NCBI GenBank assembly: GCA_027922465.2
Contig: BQMF02000095.1
Location: forward strand, 310,001-374,000
DNA from: Turritopsis dohrnii
Taxonomy: Eukaryota > Cnidaria > Hydrozoa > Anthoathecata > Oceaniidae
Length of the DNA: 64,000 bases
Direction of reading: 5' to 3'
This document shows positions 38,328 to 50,189 of this stretch, piece by piece; position 1 is the stretch's first letter, and each line of letters opens with the position of its first letter. The notes under the pieces are model-generated. The model made no database searches. It had not been told where the DNA came from and saw only the letters and a list, made by a program, of their open reading frames with translations. The position numbers and the translations under genes are program-made.

Positions 38328-38869
38328 ATAATTAATAAGTAAACGAATGTCTCGTCTGAAACTTGTTTATACATGTTCTATTAATTCATCTTATTTAATG
38401 AAAGTAAAAACCTGCTTCAAAACATTTAGGTAAAAGAAAAATGCAGAAAGTTTGTAACGTTTTGATCTATTTATATCGTTACGCAACGGGTTTCTTATAA
38501 TTGTATTTTCTTTTTCTGTTGTATAATAATTTGTGTTAGAACAAAAACTGACAAAAGCATAGGTTGTTTCATTGATTTGTCCACTTAAGAAATGTAAATA
38601 TACAATTTACTATTTGACCGCTGAACTTGAGGTTGTGGCCGGCTAATTAGGACATCCGACGGTCATAAGACCGGCAGAAGTAAAATTCTTATTTTAAGCC
38701 CTGCAAGACAGGCATATTTCCAAGCACTTTTAGCTACTACCGTTTTTTTTTTGTTTTTTTTTTTTTGGAAGATTGAGTTTAAAAGCAGTTTGCAGGGGGT
38801 CCAGGCGGCGATGTCTCCGGAAGCTCTGCGATTCTAGCGTTTTCCACGATTTCAAACAGCTTTAAAGTC

Positions 38870-39215
38870 ACTCGAAGTGGGTGTTGACTTGGATAAAATC
38901 AGCCCGACAAAGTGGACTGCCCTGATTTGCCGAGATCTCACCATTTTTATCAAAGTCTCGTAAAATTCAACATGTGAGAAATGCATCAGCCCGGTTTGCC
39001 GAGATCTCACTTATGTACCGAGATCTCGGCAAGGCGGGCTGAAATTTTTCCATGTGAACACTCTAGCCCGTTAACCTGTTTCTTTGTAACATGTAAATAA
39101 TGATAATCATATGACATTTTTCAGCCTGGTTTGTCAGGATGTTTTTTCTCATGTGAACCCAAGACAAAATCATCTCGGTGAAACGACCCAGTCGGTTTCG
39201 CCAGGCAAATTTTTC
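38870..39215. repeat. Repeat with CCGAGATCTCGG hairpins and AGCCCG blocks
   Basis: Several copies of GCCGAGATCTCA and the palindrome CCGAGATCTCGG, with AGCCCG/CGGGCT in both orientations and the phrase CATGTGAAC. A related pattern (AGCCCGGTTAA ... GCGGGCTAGC ... GTGAGATT) recurs at 63.7 kb, so this looks like a dispersed MITE family. Confidence 0.6.
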
Positions 39216-39869
39216 TAACTGTAACGTATATAGTTGGGTAAAATTACTTTGCTTTTATTCTGCAGAACTCCTGCATGAAAGGATCTTCAAACTGTGATAA
39301 ATCTTTCCATGAAATGTAACATTAAAAGTTTTATATATATGCTTGGTTTCTTTGATACACCAAATACGCTCAAACAAGAAAATTCGCAAATTGGCAAATC
39401 CCGGCTTCTTCATTTATACCTTGTCAATTGACATTGAAAAAACCTTTCGTTTTAAAATATTCAAACAACGATTTTATGTCTTTGGTGGGCCCAGATAAGC
39501 AATTCGAATGACACAAATTTATACTCATGCACACTTATGTATAAACCGTCCATTAATGCTAAAACTGTTATACACTGACATAGAAATATAAGGTAATGAT
39601 ACGGAAGTCTCAGAAGTATTGGTTAAGTGTGTCTGAAGCTACTTTTAAAATAGTGGCCAAATTGATCAAAGTCACCCTGTTTTACGGTATTGACCTGGTC
39701 ACGATATGGCTATTGTGTGTGTCAAAGCAAGTTGTTTAGGGTAAGGGAATTGGTTCTTTAAGCCAGGATTCTTTCTATTATAATTTATTACAAGGAACCT
39801 TTTTTTACATAACAATCAGATTTCATCCAAATAATCTTATGAATAATAATAATCAAGCATAATTGTTGC

Positions 39870-40400
39870 AAGTTTTCTTGTAGCAAAGCAAACAATGCTA
39901 GACTCTTTCTACAGAGAAACTTAGGGAAAAGCAACAGGGAAATCCGAATCAATTGCTACAAAACATTTATTCGTCCGATTGTTGAATACGCATCCTCTGT
40001 CTGGGATCCAGTTGACAACAACCAACTGATCAATAAAATCGAGATGGTGCAAAGAAAATCCCTAAGGTGGATATTCAACTCATGGAAAAGAGACATTAGC
40101 CCAACAACATTAAGAAAGTCAGCTAAATTTAAAACACTAGAGCAAAGGAGAGAAATTGCAAAACTCAAACTTTTTCACGACCTGACGCATCATGCCAAAC
40201 AATTGAACAGTGAAATTCTACCCTCACGACAACGCTGCATCAACACCAAGTTCAACCCATTGTTTGGGCGTATAAAAGCGTACACAACTTCATTCTTTCC
40301 TGATGTTGTCAAAAAATGGAACAATCTACCAACAAAAATATCTAGCATGGACGATGCTTCAAAATTTAAGGAAGAGTTAGATCTTATTGTTCATGATTAA
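39870..40400 (+). pseudogene. C-terminal end of a CR1/L2-like LINE reverse transcriptase (5' truncated)
   Basis: About 176 open codons. SKANNARLFLQRNLGKSN, then CYKTFIRPIVEYASSVWDP, then IEMVQRKSLRWIF, LEQRREIAKLKLFHDL and a final KWNNLPTKISSMDDASKFKE. This is the conserved post-RT 'thumb and tail' of CR1-group retrotransposons. No upstream RT remains, the usual 5' truncation. The AT-rich 3' tail with AATAAAATATTTTTTAATAAA runs to about 40590. It is a different family from the LINE at 33-36 kb. Confidence 0.85.
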
Positions 40401-40608
40401 TTTTGACATCGATTTAGCCAAGTTTTTAGCGTCTCTCACCAGTTCACATTAATTTTCCTAGTTAATCTTCTAACAAGGCTTTGTACCTTTTTCGGCAATT
40501 TCTGTGGGGTTTTCGACATTTTGTCTGTACACACTTTTATCGACTTTTATAAACTTATTCTTTGCTAATAAAATATTTTTTAATAAAATTTTACATTTAC
40601 AATTCGAA

Positions 40609-41860
40609 AAAGTGATTCATGTGAAGCGGAAAAGCGATTCATGTGAAGCGGAAAAGTGATTTCGAAATCGATTTGGAAGATAATAATAAGAATAAAAAAT
40701 GATTCGTAAACAAGAACCAAATGGTGAAAAACGGTATTATAAACTGGCGCAATAATATGAATAGATACAAAAACTAAAAAATGATTTTATTTTTAGACTA
40801 AAGGCTGTTTTCCACTTTTGGAAAATTTAATGCGGAAAGAAACGGACCAATACTAGAGAAAGGACGTGATTGGGTCTTTCGCTAATGTAAACGTAGCTTA
40901 ATTAATAACCAGAATTTATAACAAAAGAAATATACTTGCATGAGCTGCAAAATATATTTTAAATGTGCGCCAAGAGAGAAAAAAAATATTTTTCGAAAAG
41001 AAAATTAATGTAAACAAAAACTTAAAATCGTTGCTATCGCCGTAATAAGATTGTTTACATCATAGATTCCATGTTTCATGTATGTGACCATCCAAGGGAT
41101 TTTGATGCCAAACGATATAAATAAAATAAAGTAATGGTATTTTCTTAGAATATGAAAAGTACGATTCACCTACTCACTACGTTTCGTTCATTCAACGTCT
41201 GTGTATGTTTATATTTTTCATATTCCCATGCGCCAGTTTTCGAAGTTGAAAGATAAGCGGGAGTATTATATCTAATTGCTATTTTGCCAAATAAAAATAA
41301 AAAGTTCATGAAAAACATTTTTTTTATTGATAAAGATGTCTACACTTTCAAAAGATCTTGTTGTTATCGCGACTTCAGCATTATTTTGAAAACTCAATGT
41401 GACGGATGTATTATTACAGGTAGCACGCGTTAGTGTTTAATACTGAACTGATTACCTGGTTCTTATTCAGTTAGAGATTAAGGAAACAACAGTCTGTTCT
41501 CAAGTTGCTACAAATAGAAACCATCTGCTATAATTCTTTTGTGTTTAAGTTGTTCTACCGCTGTTATGTGAAATGAACGTGGTTCACATTCAGTTTAAGA
41601 AAAAAGACAAAAAAAGTTTGTTTTAAAGCTATTGCCAATAGGAACCGTCCCTTATAATTCTTTTGAGTTGTTCGATCGTTATTTTGTTATATTCCTTGGG
41701 GAGAATGTTTATCAGAATTTTAATCAACACTTGAGTGAGTGATATAGAATCAAAAAAGCGATTCATAAGAATCGGAAAAGCGATTCATGTGAAGCGGAAA
41801 AGCGATCCTGTGAAGTGGAAAAGCGATTAAGTGCTTCAAATCGCTTTTTCGCTTGTTATC
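40609..41860 (+). repeat. Region bounded by AAAGCGATTCATGTGAAGCGG repeats
   Basis: Tandem copies of AAAGCGATTCATGTGAAGCG occur at 40609-40672 and again, same orientation, at 41752-41830, ending with a partial inverse (ATCGCTTTTTCGCTT). Between them, CCTATAATTCTTTTG-type segments near 41530 and 41650 are also duplicated. It reads as a satellite-like or transposon-derived block; type not identified. Confidence 0.6.
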
Positions 41861-41879
41861 CTTTTCCCATAAACCGTCA

Positions 41880-42026
41880 CATATTTATATATATTTCATC
41901 TAACTAACTTATATTTTATTTTTTATTTTTTTTACTATTTTCATTTTTGTAATTTTTCTGTTCCATTTGCAAGATTAGGCCATTGTAATGCCTTATGCAA
42001 ATTAATAAATAGAAATAGAAATAGAG
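41880..42026 (+). repeat. LINE 3' tail fragment
   Basis: CCATTTGCAAGATTAGGCC, then AATGCCTTATGCAAATTAAT and a short microsatellite AAATAGAAATAGAAATAG. This arrangement is typical of CR1-group 3' ends. No coding part. Confidence 0.45.
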
Positions 42027-43318
42027 TCATGTAAACAGTTTTAAATTGTAAATTAAAAAAAATTTTTTTTTCTTTTATTTAGTTTATAGTCAAGAGGTTA
42101 AAATACAAGGGCAGCATGAAGCTGATGTGGACTAAACTAAATGTCATTTACACGTTCAGAGTCCCTTCTGTCTTTTTAATTTCATAGCAAATGGAGAAAA
42201 TCTATACGATCTCTCACAAATACTTTAAAATCACCCCCACACCACCACCACCCTCCCAACAAATTATACACCACCTGGACCTGCTGTGTGTGCCATCACC
42301 CTACACTACCTATGATGCATACCAACTTTGCATGCATTCTAATTCCACTTAAAATATAACAAAAAGATGATAAAAAAAGAAAAAAACATACATGGATTTA
42401 AACCTCCGAGTGAACCGAATCATGTCATGATGACTCAACTAGTAGCAAGATTCCATCACTGCTCATAACACCATGTTTGAGGAGTTATTTTTACCGGTAT
42501 CGAAAAGGAAGGAATTTGGGTCGGGGTGGTTACCATAATACAGGCACAAGAGAAGAAAGTCAGAAGATGCAGATTGGATTATTATAATAAGTGGATAGAA
42601 ATTATTTAATTAGGAAACTTAAATGGGAGTCCTTTTACCCACTAAAAGATGTTGATGCCCAGGGCCTCTTGAGAGGGGGGCTTGAATACTATAGGACCTC
42701 TTTTTCTGGATTACAGTTATTGATGATATAACCTATAAAGGAACCGAAGACACCACCACCAGAGACATGCCAAAATTTATAAAAGTGAAAGAGGGAGGAG
42801 GAGATTCATTTAGTGCCAAAGAGTCTTCCCTCAGGCCCATCATGGTTGGTCCTGAGAACCATAGAAAATTTTGATCTTTCAAGCAAGTCTCTAAAAGCTC
42901 GGAAAATATATAGAAAATGATTTTTCTACTCATACTTACGAAGATGTTAACTATAAAAATAAACTAGCATAGTAACAGTCAATTATTTTTGTTTAGCTTT
43001 TGACGAGTTTGTAAAGCAGTGTAGGTTACAGGCTTCTTGTACAACAAGTTGTTCTGAAGGCTCCCATTTGTGACAAGCAATTTTTGTCCTATATAAAAGA
43101 GATTTATTTTAGTAACAAGAAGACCAGTTAAAGTTAAGTGATGACAAACAACAAGAAAAGTGGAATTAAAAAGAACTGATGACCTAAAATATTTCACAGT
43201 TCCATAAGTTCCAAGTCCCGCTATTTCGCTAGTCCTCCCGATCTCCCACCGAGAGTAGAGACCTCCCGTTTCAGAACATTTTACATAATATACATGGCGT
43301 GAAATCAGTAACGTCCAT
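42027..43318. other. Non-coding stretch within the transposon island
   Basis: About 1.3 kb. A C/A-rich patch (ACCACCACCACCCTCCC near 42240) and short AT-rich runs. No family, exon chain or RNA gene was recognised on either strand. Confidence 0.5.
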
Positions 43319-43413
43319 TCGCAACCTCGATCCCAGCGCTTCTTGGCTTTTCTTTCCTATCGTTTAGCGCTATACAGTATTAAAAAAAGCCAAAAAGCGC
43401 TGTGATCGAGGTT
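43319..43413. repeat. Foldback MITE with CAACCTCGATC...AGCGCTT arms
   Basis: The left arm CAACCTCGATCCCAGCGCTT and its continuation CTTGGCTTTT are matched in inverse by AAAAGCCAAAAAGCGCTGTG and ATCGAGGTTG on the right. A loop with TTTAGCGCTATA lies in the middle. A hairpin of about 95 bases. The arms resemble the foldback at 60509-60570. Confidence 0.8.
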
Positions 43414-43625
43414 GGTTTATTTAAAGAAGGCAAACAGTGCTTGCAACATGTTTCATAAGAAAAGAGAAGTGCTGGGGACAAGTTCGGAAGATTATAGACA
43501 TAGGTTTCGTGATTTTTTCACATGACAACAAAAAGTGGTAGCTCTAAAAAGCCATTTTCCAGCGATTTAGAAGTGCTTGTGGCAAGGAAGGAAGAAAAAC
43601 AAAAAAAGACAAATGTCAACGACAC

Positions 43626-43676
43626 ATCCAAGATTTATTTGCGACGTTTCGAGCGTCCACAACGCTCATCTTCAAG
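43626..43676 (-). ncRNA. Hammerhead-like ribozyme motif at the PLE 3' end
   Basis: On the minus strand: GAAGATGAG, a perfect stem GAGCGT-TGTGG-ACGCTC, then GAAACGTCGC. The order GATGA-stem II-CGAAA matches the hammerhead catalytic core. The 5' strand of the core reads TTGAAGATGA instead of CTGATGA, so it may be a degenerate or inactive form. Penelope-like elements are known to carry hammerhead motifs near their ends, and this copy lies about 100 bases downstream of the PLE stop. Confidence 0.45.
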
Positions 43677-43768
43677 CTTACAACATTACTACAAAATTCG
43701 TATTTTATATAAAAAATATAATCTATTCAACTGGGAAATCTTTACAAAAACGTAACTAGGCGACAAAA

Positions 43769-45298
43769 TTAGTTGTATAAGAGAAGTGGAGCAGAACGAA
43801 TAGTCTTATTGAGTACCGGGTTGTCTCGTAAAATAAAAAGAGACTCTTTAAGTAGTAGAAAAGAATTGTCAGCATGAGCAAGAATACTAAAATCATCAAA
43901 ACTGACTGTGTGACCGGTAGACAAAACATGTTCACGGATGGCTGTAAGGCTACCACTGGAAGAAACTTTGCCTGTTAATGGAGAAACGCCCAAGTGTTCA
44001 CTCATTCTGACTTTAAAATGGCGCTTAGTTTGGCCAATATAGGATGCATTGCAGCAACCACACGAAAAACGGTAAACAATGCCAGAAATGAGGTCCCGAC
44101 AAGGACGATTTTTAAACTTGAAAAAACTAGAAAGTCTACATGTAGATTTGAAAACAACATTTAACTTACAGTAAGGCAAGTTTTTCTTAACAATTTTGAA
44201 AAGTCTAGTTTTAACTTGGTGGGAAACACTACCTAAGTAAGGAAGAATAAGCAAGAGCTCCTTCTTCTTTACAGTAGTAATCTCCGTTCTGTCAGTGTGT
44301 GACTTGTCTAAGAAAGTTTTTATGCAACGGTCAATGAAAGAAATAGGATAACTATTCTTTTTGAATATGTCCTTAATTTTACAAAGTTCTAAGTGAAAAT
44401 TAGAGTAGCTGGAGCATAAGCGAAAACATCTATGAATAATAGTGTAAATCATGCCAAACTTAAAGAGCATGGGAATGAAACTATCAAAGTAAGTGTAAAC
44501 ACCACTAAAAGTAGCTTTACGAAAAACTGAAGTGCTGAATTTGTCAATGTTGCGAAAAATTTCAACATCTAAAAATGACATTTTGTTGTCAGACTCTGAT
44601 TCAAAAGTAAAATTAATATTGGTATGACAAGTATTAAGATAATAACGAAAATCTGTTAAATGATCAGGAGATCTAAAAAGCACAAAGATTTCATCCACAT
44701 AACGTCGATAATAAACAGGTTTAAATTCAGATGGGCAATTATCAAGCCAAGCCTTTTCATGGTGAGCTAGAAAAGCATTAGCCAAAGTTGGGCCTAAAGG
44801 TGATCCCATGGCAACACCATCTATTTGTTGGTAAAATCTATTATCAAATAAAAAATACGATTCTTTAGTGGCAAGAGATAACAAATTTTTAAACTCACTT
44901 TTTGTGAGGCCACTAACGTTATCAGTACTTTTAAATAAATTGTCAGTGCAAATATCAATTGTTTCATCTAAAGGGACATTAGTAAATAAACTATCAACAT
45001 CTAAGCTGCCCATAAATAACTGAGCATCCTGATCAACAATTTCAGAAGCGAAGCTAAATGAATCCTTAACAGTGTATTCATTGTTAGTAATCTCAGATAA
45101 TAAAGGAACTAAAAACTTGGCTAGTTTATAAGTAGGAGTGCCTATAGCAGATAAAATAGGGCGGAAAGGTGGGCAAACGTTGACTGCTGTCTTGTGTATC
45201 TTACAAAGTCCGTATAAAATTCCAGGTCTGCACCCAACAGGGCATAACTTATTGTAGACACTTTGAGAAATGCTACCTTTCTTAAGAAGTGCTAATTC
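43769..45298 (-). pseudogene. Penelope-like retroelement: reverse transcriptase and GIY-YIG endonuclease, 5' truncated
   Basis: A single open frame of 510 codons bounded by an in-frame TAA at 45299-45301; no start is implied at the truncated end. RT blocks on the minus strand: YGLCKIHK, PPFRPILSAIGTPTY, LDVDSLFTNVPL, DGVAMGSPLGPTLANAF and YRRYVDEIF (44690-44701). The normal YVDD reads YVDE, so activity is doubtful. A C-terminal GIY-YIG endonuclease follows (GIVYRFSCGCC, then ASYIGQTKRHFKVRMSEH). Full PLE proteins are longer; the N-terminal region is missing. The domain order RT then GIY-YIG is diagnostic of the canonical Penelope group. Confidence 0.9.
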
Positions 45299-45301
45299 TT
45301 A

Positions 45302-45770
45302 AAGTTTTTCTCCCAGAGATACTATTATTTTTATCTTGTTAGTAACTCCCACCCATTTGTAATACCAGGTTGGAAGGTATGCAGTTCACGGTCTCGAAAA
45401 TCAGGAGAAAAGTAGGATATTTCCATAACCATGTGGGACATATTTTTAATGTTCATAATCAGGATAGTTGCCTGATACCGTCCTGGGTAAATAATCATAA
45501 AAAAGAAAAAATAAATAAAAATAAGCCTGCCCTGAATGAGGAAAATCTTAAAACTGATGTTATTTCATTAAAATATTCCCTTTTATCACTAACCACAATG
45601 TCAATGCTATAAAAGTTTTGTTGCAGAGCATGTGGAACAATGCTGGCCGTTAAAGATTTTACATTCCTTATGTCAGTAGATTCCATCTTTGGATCTTTGG
45701 ACATTTTATTTATTTTCTGACTAATAAAGCAGATACTAAATGCATTATTAAGCTACTCTTACTAAACATC
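45302..45770. other. Spacer between PLE and inverted-repeat element
   Basis: About 470 bases. A 69-codon minus-strand frame (45495-45704, with MESTDIRNVKSLTASIV and SIDIVVSDKREYF) looks protein-like but matches nothing I know. It could be the continuation of the unknown fragment at 46870-47283 on the same strand, split by the element between them. Confidence 0.3.
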
Positions 45771-46869
45771 GGGTCATTCCGTATCAACTTATATATGTAA
45801 AATATGGATGAAACACTATTGGTGTAGAAAGGTTCAGAGGTGTATGATGTTGTGTTCAAAATTAATTGCATGTGAAACATTGGTCCGGCAAAAAAAAGGG
45901 CAAAATTTGGTTCATCTTTACGGGTCGAAAAACCGCTGTGGGTAAAATTTTTGGAAAATGAAATTTTTCACACTTTGACACTAATATGTTAGTTTTAACA
46001 ATATGCAAAAACCAAGTTGGGCTCAGGACATCTTCACATCTAAACTACACCTCAAAATTATCGAAAAATCAGAAAAATTGCCTGAAATATTGGCCGATTT
46101 ATAAAAAGTTGGGATTTTTAAATATGTGTATCTCCAAAAGTGTTCTAGCTATTCACTTCTTCTTTTGTAGGTTGACAGGCAACCTTAAGAAGATTACAAT
46201 AATAAAAATCCCACTATGGAAAATAATTTCAAAAATCCATAATGGCACCACGAATATATTCATTTTCCAAAAATTTTGCCCACAGCGGTTTTTCGACCCA
46301 TAAAGATGAACCAAATTTTGCCCTTTTTTTTGTCGGACCAATGTTTCACATGCAATTAATTTTGAACACAACATCATACACCTCTGAACCTTTCTACACC
46401 AATAGTGTTTCATCCATATTTTACATATATGTTGGTATTTTCATGTTTGTAGTTGTATTTTAGCCATAATGGCGGCTCAAAATCACTAAAATTGTTAATT
46501 TGACTATCTTTTTTTGAGAAATTGGGACGCCATTATGGAATTTAAGAAGAAATACGAATTTCACATTTGACTTTTTCTAGGAGTATGATTGGATGTGTAT
46601 ATCACCTGAAAATTTGAAGGTCTTACCTCATACAGATCAGAAGATATGCAGCCTTGAAATTTGAGCATTTTCAATTTACAACCAGTTTCCTGAAATTTTC
46701 GAGACAACCTGCCTAACTTTGAGAGCTCATATCTTGACAAGGAAACATGATTTTGAGCAAAAATTTTCAGGATCTTTCTATCTTATGTGTATAAATCAGT
46801 ATGCCAAATTTCATTAAAATCTGAGGAGTTCAGCTGGGAACCATTTGTTAAGTTGATATGGAATGACCC
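45771..46869. mobile_element. 1.1-kb element with short outer TIRs and long inverted arms
   Basis: Outer ends: GGGTCATTCCGTATCAACTT at the left and its inverse AAGTTGATATGGAATGACCC at the right. Just inside the left end, an arm of about 175 bases (45790-45961) is inverted at about 46252-46428 (for example ACCGCTGTGGGTAAAATTTT against AAAATTTTGCCCACAGCGGT). It would form a very long hairpin, yet the right arm lies about 430 bases inside the right end. No ORF with a transposase motif. Target duplication not resolved. Superfamily unknown. Confidence 0.65.
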
Positions 46870-47283
46870 CATTGTGAAATTTGAATTTTTTATGGTAAAC
46901 CTTGGGTGGAAGATATCCCTTATTTTTAAACTGGCCCACAACATTTTTTTGAGGATTTTATGCCGGTCGTTTCTGAAAAAGCTCTCGGAAATCGCCGATG
47001 TCCAACAGCTATTTCCAACCCTGGCAATATGTGAAAGCTGTGTAACAGTAAGCAAAAAGCAATTTTTCATGGAATTAATAGGTGTTGTGGTATCCATTCC
47101 TAGTTGTATAAAGCTGTCTGTAAGGAACGGTGAATGTTGGTGGAACTTGATCATTGGGTTCTCCAAGAGGGGGTCACCAACTAGATATTTCACTACTGAT
47201 TGATGAAGTTTAGGGCTGTCTAAACTTAACATTAATTTGAAATTTTTTGTTGCGTCTATCACATCATCCATTAACCTTGCCAA
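46870..47283 (-). CDS. Unrecognised protein-like fragment, cut by the adjacent element
   Basis: A minus-strand open frame of about 138 codons, no ATG at its 5' end: ARLMDDVIDATKNFKLMLSL, then KLHQSVVKYLVGDPLLENPM, HSPFLTDSFIQL and WTSAISESFFRNDRHKILKK. The composition is protein-like and the frame stays open towards 47310. It stops being independent at 46869, where the inverted-repeat element begins. It starts only 50 bases upstream of SNAP25 on the opposite strand. I do not recognise a family; it may be a relic of a transposon ORF or a broken gene. Confidence 0.3.
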
Positions 47284-47333
47284 TCTTGCATAATGAGTAC
47301 CTCTGCTATGTTTTTGAAGAAAATAAAATCAAA

Positions 47334-48917
47334 ATGATGACTGAAGAAGAACAAATGAGGCTGGAACTTCAGCGAATGCAGCGACGCGCAGACGAAATAA
47401 CTGATGAGGTTGGTTATTGAAAATTAAATTTAAACCAGATTTGTTCCAATGTTATCACAACACAATTTTGATGATATACTTGCCTTTGTATTTAGTCCCT
47501 AGAGAGTACACGTCGGATGCTACAAATGGCAGAAGAGGTAATGTTTACACAACTTCTCAATTCTGAATTATTATGGCTTCCTGTCCTTAGATAAATATTG
47601 TGTGTTTTCCATCACCCAGGACATTAGCTAGGCCTCAAAGATAATGTATAACCTCAAGTCTAATCACATTTAATTTCCCAATTATTTCTATATTTTTTTT
47701 TACTTTGACTGACTGTAACCAGGTCCTACACAATGCCCCCCTAATACCCCAAGGTCGCCAACTTCCCAAAACAGTGAAAAATATCATGTTCATAAAATGT
47801 TTAGGTAATGCCCTGTCATGGCTAGTAAATAAAGTGCTAACAAGAGAAACACTGTTATATATTGCTTTCTTTATCACCTTCATTATATTAATTATTTTCA
47901 AGACACAAGATACTGGAATTAAAACATTGGTAGCCCTCGATGACCAAGGGGAACGGTTAAATCGAGTTGAAGAAAATCTCGATACAATCAATGCTGATAT
48001 GAAAGAAGCCGAAAAGAACCTCACTGGGCTGGAGAAATTTTGTGGCCTTTGCATATGTAGCTGTAGGAAGTAAGTAATTAAAATCTGATCAGATGGCTTC
48101 AATTTGGTGTTAAATGTTTACTTTTTATTTGTTCTTTTTATTTTATTAGAAGACCCGATTTTGAAAAATCTGAGAAATATAGGAAAGCATATGGTAAAAG
48201 GGATGAAGATCGAGCTGATGGCAAGTACAATCGATCTGCACCCAGCTCAAGTGGTGCTGCTCCAGCTGGTGGTTATATTCAAAGGTTTAGATCTTTTCAA
48301 CCATCACATTTTAAAAGTGAAATGACATATATATATAAATATATAAACTGTTTTTGTGTTCTTGCAGGGTAACAAATGATGCAAGGGAAGATGAGATGGA
48401 TAATAATTTAGGGTAAAAGTTGATGGCTTCTCATAATTTAAGTTTTTCTACATAATTGTGGGAAAAGTTTTTATTTCGTTCAAAACAACATTGTTAAAGA
48501 TGCATGAAGTTACATACTTCCTTGACATTCTGGTTGTTGAAAGAACGAAATACATTGTTGGAGCTTCTGTTCTTTAACAAAATTTCTAAAATATTTGATT
48601 TCAACTTTTTTGTGACGTCAACCTTGTATATCCCAGCCTTTTTTATTATCCGGGGTTTTTTTATAGTCAAGTATCAGGCATCGTTGATAATTTAAAGTCA
48701 ATGGCTATTGATATGGGAACAGAGATAGAGCAACAAAATAAACAACTTGATCGCATCATTGATAAGGTAAACAATTCTCAGCATGCTCTTTTCTTGATTC
48801 TTTGACTTGTAATGTGATACTGATATAAGATATAATTATCTTTCTTTGTAGACTGCAGCCAACGAAGATCGTATAGGCGTGGCTAATAAACGAGCAGAAC
48901 AGATTTTAAAGAGTTAA
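47334..48917 (+). CDS. SNAP25: SNAP-25/SNAP-23 family SNARE
   Basis: Plasma-membrane Qbc-SNARE that pairs with syntaxin and VAMP to drive exocytosis. Seven exons: 47334-47408, 47496-47537, 47903-48069, 48150-48284, 48368-48412, 48667-48766 and 48852-48917; 209 codons plus stop (206 in human SNAP25). First SNARE helix: [20 protein letters not shown] ... [19 protein letters not shown], with the zero-layer Gln at 54. The palmitoylated linker is CGLCICSC (Cys 86, 89, 91, 93). Second helix: [20 protein letters not shown], then [14 protein letters not shown] with zero-layer Gln 178. The start [20 protein letters not shown] aligns with the family N-terminus. All junction phases agree. Confidence 0.95.
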
Positions 48918-50189
48918 ATTATTGTATATATCCTGAATATCAAATGGATGAGAGGGGAGGTTTTTGATTTTAGATGTAACCATTTACTACCATAGCAGCA
49001 ACACAGTGGGTGTCATATGTGTCTTCACACTACAGTCCTATTAAGCTCTACTATCCAAGGAGAGTACCCTTAAAGAATTGTATTTCGTTGTTTTTGTCTT
49101 TCAAATGTTTCGACATTACATTCCTTGTTTATTGCTTTGTACTATGTTCCGCACTTGTTTTTTTAGTGTCATTTTGTACGTTTATATGCCATCTTTTATA
49201 TTTTCTGGAAAGCTTTTTTGTTGTTCCTGAACCTTGAACCTTGAGAGCTTGTTTTTTTATAAGCAACTTGTTTGCAAGAGGGAATTGCCAAATATTTTTT
49301 TCAGCGGTAAATTTGAAACCTCATTTTAGTCCAGGAATCCAAAATCTATGGAAGATTTGGTTTATTTCTTCTTTCCCTGTCTTTCCAATTACAATCCGAA
49401 GTTGCTTATAAAAAACATCTACACTATAATGAAGATGAAGAAAGCTCGTATCTTTTAAAACGAATATCCTAATAGTGTTCGTTTCGTTGTGAAGTTAATC
49501 TGTCTATTATAAAAAAACATGTACTTGTTCTGAAAATATTATTCTCTACAGTTCGTCCGATTTTTTTATAGAACAGTTGTCGATGTGTATGTAGCATTTT
49601 GAAGGTCGTTCTCCATTCAACTTTAAGTTCCTTTAAGGCACTAACGAGGATTCCCTTTCTTTTGTTTTTAAAACTGATTGGTTAGTTGAAAGGTTTCGTG
49701 GCGTTCGAACTTTTGTTCGAATTTATCAAGCAGGCAATCAAAAGACCTTCTTCTGTCTTCGTGGAACTTCAGGTTGGTGGAAAAAACGGCGTTTTTGTCC
49801 AAAACTTAAAGTATTATTAAAACTAATTATTGACGATTTTTTAGGAGCCCTAGCTAATTCTGTTCTAGTAGTTTAATACTTTTAAATATTTTTTGGTTTG
49901 TTTCCAATTGGTTTAAACATATTAAATCATTTTTATTAATTTGTTCACACATTTTGTTCTATAAGCAATTTCTGCTTTACATTATTTGCGTAGTCTTAAC
50001 TGAGGTATGAAGTATTTTTGTCAACAGTAATATTGCTTATAGAAAAAACCGTGTATATGTAGCACAGTGAATTGTGTCGTAAGAATATATTATATACAAC
50101 AACTAGAAAAACTGATAGTTTTATAGTCCTGTGAGGTGACATCATTGAACGATAATCACTGGAAGAATTCTAAAACCAGTTTTCAATGA

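Larger units (their letters stand above)
36580..38703. mobile_element. 2.1-kb TIR element with 6-bp target duplication (hAT-like, non-autonomous)
   Basis: The left end CAGCGCTTAAAATAA and the right end, read inward on the other strand, CAGGGCTTAAAATAA, match at 14 of 15 bases. Both ends then carry CCGGTC, TGTCC and GGCCGGCC subterminal blocks. The direct repeat CAAGAC lies immediately outside both ends (36574-36579 and 38704-38709). CAG-type ends and an internal 58-codon ORF suggest a hAT relative, but hAT elements usually duplicate 8 bp, so the superfamily is tentative. Inside are a hairpin array and AT-rich filler; no transposase core. Confidence 0.8.

Noticed and set aside
43522..43759. 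Short plus-strand ORFs at the PLE 3' end
   Set aside because: They cover the non-coding 3' region and hammerhead-like motif of the minus-strand Penelope-like element.
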